Source: Clostridium tepidum
Lineage (GTDB): Bacteria > Bacillota > Clostridia > Clostridiales > Clostridiaceae
NCBI RefSeq assembly: GCF_002008345.1
Contig: NZ_MRAE01000011.1
Location: 1 to 64,000 of the forward strand
DNA length: 64,000 bases
Direction: 5' to 3'
In this document: positions 59,238 to 64,000 of the stretch, one piece after another
Numbering within the stretch: position 1 is the first letter of the stretch
How the letters are laid out: every line of letters begins with the position of its first letter
The notes under the pieces: generated by a model
Seen by the model: the letters and a program-made list of their open reading frames with translations, nothing else
Database searches by the model: none
Told to the model about the DNA's origin: nothing
Position numbers and translations under genes: made by a program

Positions 59238-60485
59238 CTATTTAAATACTTTAATTAATGTATCTATATCTTTTATATTAACTGATATTTGCTCTCCATC
59301 TTTCATTCTTTTAATTATTGCTTTTCCAGTATTTAATTCTTCCTCACCTAATATCATAGAATATTTAGCACCTATTTTATTTGCATACTTCATTTGAGCT
59401 TTAACACTTTTACTCATGTGATCTATTTCACATTTTACATGTTTATTTCTCAATTCTTTAGCTAATTTTAAAGCTTCTAATTTAGCTTTGCTTCCCATAT
59501 TCCCTAAATATAAATCAATATACGCTTCTTCAGGAATTTGTATTGATTTTTCTTGTAATGTTAAAAGCAATCTTTCTATTCCCATACCAAAACCTACTGC
59601 CGGCATGGAAGGACCACCTATTTCTTCTATAAGATAATCATATCTCCCTCCAGCACATATAGTTATATCACCTGTTATAAATTCAAATACAGTTTTACTA
59701 TAATAATCTAATCCTCTAACTATAAATGGATCTACCTTATATTTTATATCTAATACATCCAGATAACTTTTTAGTGACTCAAAATGCTCTCTACATTCAT
59801 CGCATATATAATCTAATATAATCGGCGCATCTTTTACTATTTCTTTACAAGTATCAACTTTACAATCTAATATTCTAAGAGGATTTTTATCAAATCTAGT
59901 TCTGCAAGTTGAACATAATTTATCATAATTTTTAGATAAGTATTTTTTTAATGTTTCATTATAATTTTTTCTGCATTTAGGACATCCTATACTATTTATA
60001 TTTAATTCTACATCCTCTACACCTAATTCTTTATATATTCTAACTGGTATACTTATAACTTCTGCATCTACAAAGGCATCTTTTGCTCCAAAAACTTCTA
60101 CTCCAAATTGATGATGTTGTCTAAGTCTTCCTTTTTGAACATTTTCATATCTCATAACAGGTGTAAAATAATACATCTTTGTAGGTTGAGCTTCATTGAA
60201 TAATCTTCCTTCAACAAAAGCTCTAACTGCCGGTGATGTTCCTTCTGGTTTTAAGGTTATACTTCTACCAGCTTTATCTTCGAAAGTATACATTTCTTTT
60301 TGAACTACATCTGTAGTTTCCCCTACTCCTCTTTGAAATAATTCTGTATATTCAAAAACTGGGGTTCTTATTTCTCTACATCCAAAATCAGCTGCTATAT
60401 CTCTGAACTTTTTTTCTAAATATTGCCACTTATATGATTCTGTAGGCAATAAATCTTTTGTACCTTTTGGTGCTTGCAATGACAT
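59238..60485 (-). CDS. hisS: Histidyl-tRNA synthetase
   Basis: 415 residues. Class II catalytic core with [40 protein letters not shown] (motif 2), the histidine-specific [13 protein letters not shown] and [20 protein letters not shown], plus a C-terminal anticodon-binding domain. AGGAGG precedes the ATG. No T-box is seen upstream because hemZ lies only 18 bases away. Confidence 0.97.
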   Translation of the reverse strand: MSLQAPKGTKDLLPTESYKWQYLEKKFRDIAADFGCREIRTPVFEYTELFQRGVGETTDVVQKEMYTFEDKAGRSITLKPEGTSPAVRAFVEGRLFNEAQPTKMYYFTPVMRYENVQKGRLRQHHQFGVEVFGAKDAFVDAEVISIPVRIYKELGVEDVELNINSIGCPKCRKNYNETLKKYLSKNYDKLCSTCRTRFDKNPLRILDCKVDTCKEIVKDAPIILDYICDECREHFESLKSYLDVLDIKYKVDPFIVRGLDYYSKTVFEFITGDITICAGGRYDYLIEEIGGPSMPAVGFGMGIERLLLTLQEKSIQIPEEAYIDLYLGNMGSKAKLEALKLAKELRNKHVKCEIDHMSKSVKAQMKYANKIGAKYSMILGEEELNTGKAIIKRMKDGEQISVNIKDIDTLIKVFK

Positions 60486-60503
60486 TAATTTTCCTCCTAA
60501 CCA

Positions 60504-61934
60504 TTATAAATATAAAGTATCTAATATATTTTTCTTTCTTTGTACCATTTCTTCAACTCTTTTTGTATATTCTATTACATCTTTAACATTTGCTGCTCTC
60601 TCAATTCTATTTTCATCCATAAATATTATTTTAGATACAGCATCTGCTCCTAACGCTATTATTGTTTGTCTTTCTTCTATCATTTGTATATTATATATAC
60701 CTATCTTATCTTTCTTTGAATATCCTACATTCTCCATATTTCCTAACATATTTTTTTGTCTATACATATAATAAGGATTCATTCCTAAATCTTTGGCTAA
60801 CTTTTCTGTTTCCTCATACATTCTATTTAGTTCTTCTTGTTTAGGAATACTAAATGCTATCTTATTAACTAGCTTTTCATGAAGTATAGAACCTCTTTTT
60901 ATGGACATACCATGAACTGTTACATTATCAGGATTTAATTTTTTAATTTTCCTGCAAGTATTCTTTATTTCTTCTATACCCTCACCTGGGAGCCCTACTA
61001 TTAAATCCATATTTATATTCTTAAATCCTACATTTTTAGCTAAATAATAAATCTTTTCTATCTCTTCTACAGAATGAGTTCTGCCTATCTTTTTTAAAGT
61101 ACTATTGTTCATAGTTTGTGGATTTATACTAATTCGATCTACATTATATTTTTTCATTGATAATAATTTCTCTTCTGTAATACTATCAGGTCTTCCACAT
61201 TCAACTGTAAATTCTTCTATATTTTTATTATGTACAAAATTATAATATATTTTATTTAATGTATTTTCAAATTGATCATTATTAATAGAAGTTGGAGTCC
61301 CTCCTCCAAAATAAACACATTGAATTTTTAAACCTTTAAGTTTTATATACTCTGAAAGCATATCCATTTCATAATAAAGAGCCTTTAAATAAGGCTCTAC
61401 TAAGTTCTTACATTTACCTATTGGATTTGATGTAAAAGAACAATATAAGCATCTAGTTGGACAAAAAGGCATGCCTACATATACACTTACAGTATTTTGA
61501 TCCTTATTTACAATAGATTTCTCCACATTAGCAATATCTATACATAATTTAGCCTTATCCCCTCTAGTATTACGATGCTTACTAAACCAATCTATTATTC
61601 CTTTTTCTTCCATCCCTTTATTCATTAAATCTAAAGCTATCTTACTTGGCCTTATACCCACTAAGGTACCCCAAGGTAAATTTTTGTTAGTAATTGATTT
61701 TAAATATAAAAAAAGAAATTTTTTTACCCATTCCTTCTTAACTAAATTAGAATCCTTTTCATATTTTATTATTTTATCTTCTTTTTCTATACACATTCCT
61801 TCATCAGTGATTTCTATCTTCATATCATAATCTTTATCCACAAAATTAATATCATAAAAATTATAATATATATTTAATATTTGATATACATCATATCTAT
61901 ACTTCATATCATTTAAATTTACTTTTAGCTTCAT
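60504..61934 (-). CDS. hemZ: HemZ-like coproporphyrinogen dehydrogenase (radical SAM)
   Basis: 476 residues from MKLKVNLNDMKYRYDVYQIL; TTGGAGTG lies 6 bases before the ATG at 61934, so the longer in-frame start was rejected. The radical SAM cluster is VGMPFCPTRCLYCSFTSNPI, followed by CVYFGGGTPTSI and NMDLIVGLPGEG. HemZ proteins act in or near oxygen-independent haem synthesis, but some members have other roles. It opens the hemZ-hisS-aspS group. Confidence 0.9.
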   Translation of the reverse strand: MKLKVNLNDMKYRYDVYQILNIYYNFYDINFVDKDYDMKIEITDEGMCIEKEDKIIKYEKDSNLVKKEWVKKFLFLYLKSITNKNLPWGTLVGIRPSKIALDLMNKGMEEKGIIDWFSKHRNTRGDKAKLCIDIANVEKSIVNKDQNTVSVYVGMPFCPTRCLYCSFTSNPIGKCKNLVEPYLKALYYEMDMLSEYIKLKGLKIQCVYFGGGTPTSINNDQFENTLNKIYYNFVHNKNIEEFTVECGRPDSITEEKLLSMKKYNVDRISINPQTMNNSTLKKIGRTHSVEEIEKIYYLAKNVGFKNINMDLIVGLPGEGIEEIKNTCRKIKKLNPDNVTVHGMSIKRGSILHEKLVNKIAFSIPKQEELNRMYEETEKLAKDLGMNPYYMYRQKNMLGNMENVGYSKKDKIGIYNIQMIEERQTIIALGADAVSKIIFMDENRIERAANVKDVIEYTKRVEEMVQRKKNILDTLYL

Positions 61935-61975
61935 ACTACGCACTCCAATGCTTTTCAAAGGATAAATATATCTGT

Positions 61976-62575
61976 TTAAAAAAACGGATTATTATCTTTT
62001 TCATATCCTATTGTAGATTGTGGACCATGGCCTGGTAATACATATATATCTTTATCTAACACAATTATCTTACTTTGAATGCTATCTATCAATACATTAT
62101 GATTTCCTCCAATGAAATCACTTCTTCCAATAGATTCTCTAAATAATGTATCTCCTGTAAATATGACATTATTAACTAAAAAACTCACACCTCCTGGGCT
62201 ATGTCCTGGAGTTTCTAAAACTTTTATTTTTAAATTTCCTAATTCAAAAATTTGTCCTTCTACTAAATATTTATCTGCATTTTTATATTTACCAAAACTT
62301 CCAAATATATATTTTGCCTCTTTAATTAAATCTTCATCTTTTTTATTTATATAAAAAGGTATATTATATTTATCTTTTATAGCTTCAACTCCACCTACAT
62401 GATCTATATGTCCATGAGTTAGTAAAATAAATTGTGGTACTAAATTATTGTCTTCTATAATCTTTATTATGTCTTCTGGATCTCCGCCTGGATCTATGAT
62501 AGCACATTTATCTTCGTCTATTAACAAATAACAATTCGCATTATATATACCAACAGGTATTGTTTTTATATCCAT
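61976..62575 (-). CDS. Metallo-beta-lactamase-fold hydrolase (glyoxalase II-like)
   Basis: 199 residues. The metal site is complete: LLTHGHIDHVGG, LETPGHSPGG, FTGDTLFRESIGRSDF and VLPGHGPQST. Short proteins of this kind hydrolyse thioesters such as S-lactoylglutathione-like substrates; the true substrate here is unknown, and clostridia often lack glutathione. It lies 42 bases upstream of hemZ. Confidence 0.92.
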   Translation of the reverse strand: MDIKTIPVGIYNANCYLLIDEDKCAIIDPGGDPEDIIKIIEDNNLVPQFILLTHGHIDHVGGVEAIKDKYNIPFYINKKDEDLIKEAKYIFGSFGKYKNADKYLVEGQIFELGNLKIKVLETPGHSPGGVSFLVNNVIFTGDTLFRESIGRSDFIGGNHNVLIDSIQSKIIVLDKDIYVLPGHGPQSTIGYEKDNNPFF

Positions 62576-62627
62576 TTTAATACACCTCTTTTAAATTTTT
62601 TACTCTCTTTATTATATAATTAAATTT

Positions 62628-63077
62628 CTAAAATGTCTTTTTACTATCCAAAAGTATTGTAACCGGCCCATCATTTTCTATATAAACTTTCATATCCGCT
62701 CCAAATTCTCCAGTGGCTACATTATTTACTTCATTTTTTATTGATTCTACAAATTTATTATATAATATATAGGCTTCTTTTCCTCCTAAAGCTTCTACAA
62801 AACTTGGCCTTCTCCCTTTTCTACAATCTCCATATAATGTAAATTGAGAAACAATTATTATATCTCCCCCTATATCTAGTAATGATTTATTTAACTTCCC
62901 ATTTTCATCCTCAAATATTCTTAAATTTATTATTTTTTCTTTTAAATATTTTACATCTTCTTCTGTATCTTCTTTTGATATACCTAAAAGAATATTTAAT
63001 CCTTTGCCTATACTCCCTATAACTTTTCCATCAACCTCTACTTTAGAAGACAAAACTCTTTGAATTACTGCTCTCAA
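62628..63077 (-). CDS. dtd: D-aminoacyl-tRNA deacylase
   Basis: 149 residues with a TTG start 6 bases after [46 protein letters not shown]-type [20 protein letters not shown], and the C-terminal GPVTILLDS are the family motifs. Dtd removes D-amino acids from mischarged tRNA. It lies 34 bases downstream of relA, the usual relA-dtd order in Firmicutes. Confidence 0.95.
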   Translation of the reverse strand: MRAVIQRVLSSKVEVDGKVIGSIGKGLNILLGISKEDTEEDVKYLKEKIINLRIFEDENGKLNKSLLDIGGDIIIVSQFTLYGDCRKGRRPSFVEALGGKEAYILYNKFVESIKNEVNNVATGEFGADMKVYIENDGPVTILLDSKKTF

Positions 63078-63111
63078 ATATATCCCCCTCCCTATTTTGA
63101 ATTTTTATCAT

Positions 63112-64000
63112 CTACTTCTTAGTCCTATATACTTCCAATACTCCTTTTAGTTTTCTTATATCTTTCATTACTGATTTTAAATCTTCTATATTGTTTATTT
63201 TTAATTTTATATTTACAACTACTGAATCATTTTTAATTGGTTTTGCATTCACAGCATAAAGATTTGTCTTACTTCCATTTATAGTTAGCATAATATCTGC
63301 TAATAAACCATCTGTATTTTCAGCTATAACTTCTAATTCTGAAATGTATTCTCCACCTTTTGGTTTTCCCCAAGTTACTTCTAATATTTTTGTTGGATCT
63401 TCTTCTATTAACTGTTCCATATTTTTACAATCGGTTCTATGTATAGATATTCCTCTACCCTTTGTTATATATCCTATTATCTCATCTCCAGGAACAGGAT
63501 TACAACACTTAGCAAATCTAACTAATAAATTATCTTCACCTTTTACTATTACTCCTGGCGAACTACTTTTTTTCTTCTTTTGTTTATTAGATTTGTTTAT
63601 TTGGTCTCTAACTTCAGTCCAGTTAAGTTCCGGTTTATTCTTCTTTAAATATTGTTCTCTAAACCTTAATACTACCGCTGAAGCAGCTAAAGCACCTATA
63701 CCAACAGCTGCAAACATATCTTCTATGCTACTCATATTATATCTTTTTAATACAGTTTCTAAGATTTCTCCTTTGGCAAGTTCTCCAAAATTATAACCTT
63801 GTTTTTTAGTTTCTTTCTCTAATATGTCTTTACCTTTATTTATATTTTCTTCTTTATCTTCTTTCTTAAACCACGCTCTTATTTTACTTTTAGCTTGATT
63901 GCTCTTTACCATACTAAGCCAATCTAAATTTGGTCCTTTAGATGTACTCGATGTCAAAATTTCTACTATTTCTCCAGTTTTAAGTTCATAATCTAAAGGT
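63112..64000 (-). CDS. relA: RelA/SpoT-type (p)ppGpp synthetase/hydrolase, C-terminal part
   Basis: The frame is open to the right window edge. It begins inside the TGS domain (LDYELKTGEIVEIL, SSTSKGPNLDWLSMVK), continues through the helical region and the zinc-finger/RIS-type segment (VRFAKCCNPVPGDEIIGYIT, GRGISIHRTDCKN) and ends with an ACT domain (ELEVIAENTDGLLADIMLTI to LEVYRTKK). These are the regulatory domains that sense ribosome stalling; the hydrolase and synthetase domains lie outside the window. Confidence 0.93.
   Translation of the reverse strand, partial: PLDYELKTGEIVEILTSSTSKGPNLDWLSMVKSNQAKSKIRAWFKKEDKEENINKGKDILEKETKKQGYNFGELAKGEILETVLKRYNMSSIEDMFAAVGIGALAASAVVLRFREQYLKKNKPELNWTEVRDQINKSNKQKKKKSSSPGVIVKGEDNLLVRFAKCCNPVPGDEIIGYITKGRGISIHRTDCKNMEQLIEEDPTKILEVTWGKPKGGEYISELEVIAENTDGLLADIMLTINGSKTNLYAVNAKPIKNDSVVVNIKLKINNIEDLKSVMKDIRKLKGVLEVYRTKK

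Overview
The window is AT-rich (roughly 27% GC by eye) clostridial chromosome. Gene content and order (Sec-decoding cluster, obgE-rpmA-prp-rplU, min-mre cluster, spoIVFB, SASP, two tRNA-Leu) fit Clostridium, most likely the proteolytic C. botulinum / C. sporogenes group; that species call is from memory of the proteins, not from a search. Nearly all genes lie on the minus strand.

Region 1 (1-12,990) is the right-hand part of an integrated phage-like element. Read in its main direction (right to left) it carries a tyrosine integrase, a 1.7-kb non-coding stretch rich in hairpins and repeats, a small helix-turn-helix gene, scaffold, major capsid protein, a second HTH gene, a possible DHH-type protein, a DUF5659-like protein, a replication-initiator-like protein, a broken ParB-like gene, one rightward XRE regulator with repeated operators, small unknown genes, terminase small and large subunits, and a portal gene cut by the window edge. 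Capsid and scaffold are separated from terminase and portal by the replication module, which is unusual. The element abuts an intact tRNA-Sec gene.

Region 2 (12,990-17,960) is the selenocysteine system: tRNA-Sec with its own promoter and terminator, selB, selA and selD. selD is itself a selenoprotein gene: its true start is 114 bases upstream of the longest uninterrupted ORF, with an in-frame UGA at codon 31 followed by a SECIS-like hairpin.

Region 3 (18,000-33,500) is core housekeeping: comEA-like, a DacA-type carboxypeptidase (the only plus-strand gene here), RluD-type pseudouridine synthase, ridA, LytR-CpsA-Psr protein, yqeK, nadD, yhbY, obgE, L27, Prp, L21 with a leader, an RNase E/G gene with a structured leader, two radical-SAM-linked genes, and a SpoIVFB-like protease next to an M23 protein.

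Region 4 (33,600-46,350) holds a collagen-like spore-surface gene, then rodA, minE-minD-minC, mrdA, mreD-mreC-mreB, radC, maf, a DUF4321 gene and a SPOR-domain gene: the cell shape and division-site cluster.

Region 5 (46,500-64,000) has a GNAT-like protein, a shortened PhzF-like protein, an ACT-domain protein, two distinct 6S-RNA-like genes, two tRNA-Leu genes, a lytic transglycosylase, coaE, polA, aroC, a SASP with several tiny lysine-rich genes, a RseC-like protein, aspS, hisS, hemZ, a metallo-beta-lactamase-fold hydrolase, dtd and the 3' part of relA.

The least explained parts are the non-coding stretch at 10,200-11,880 and the phage module order.
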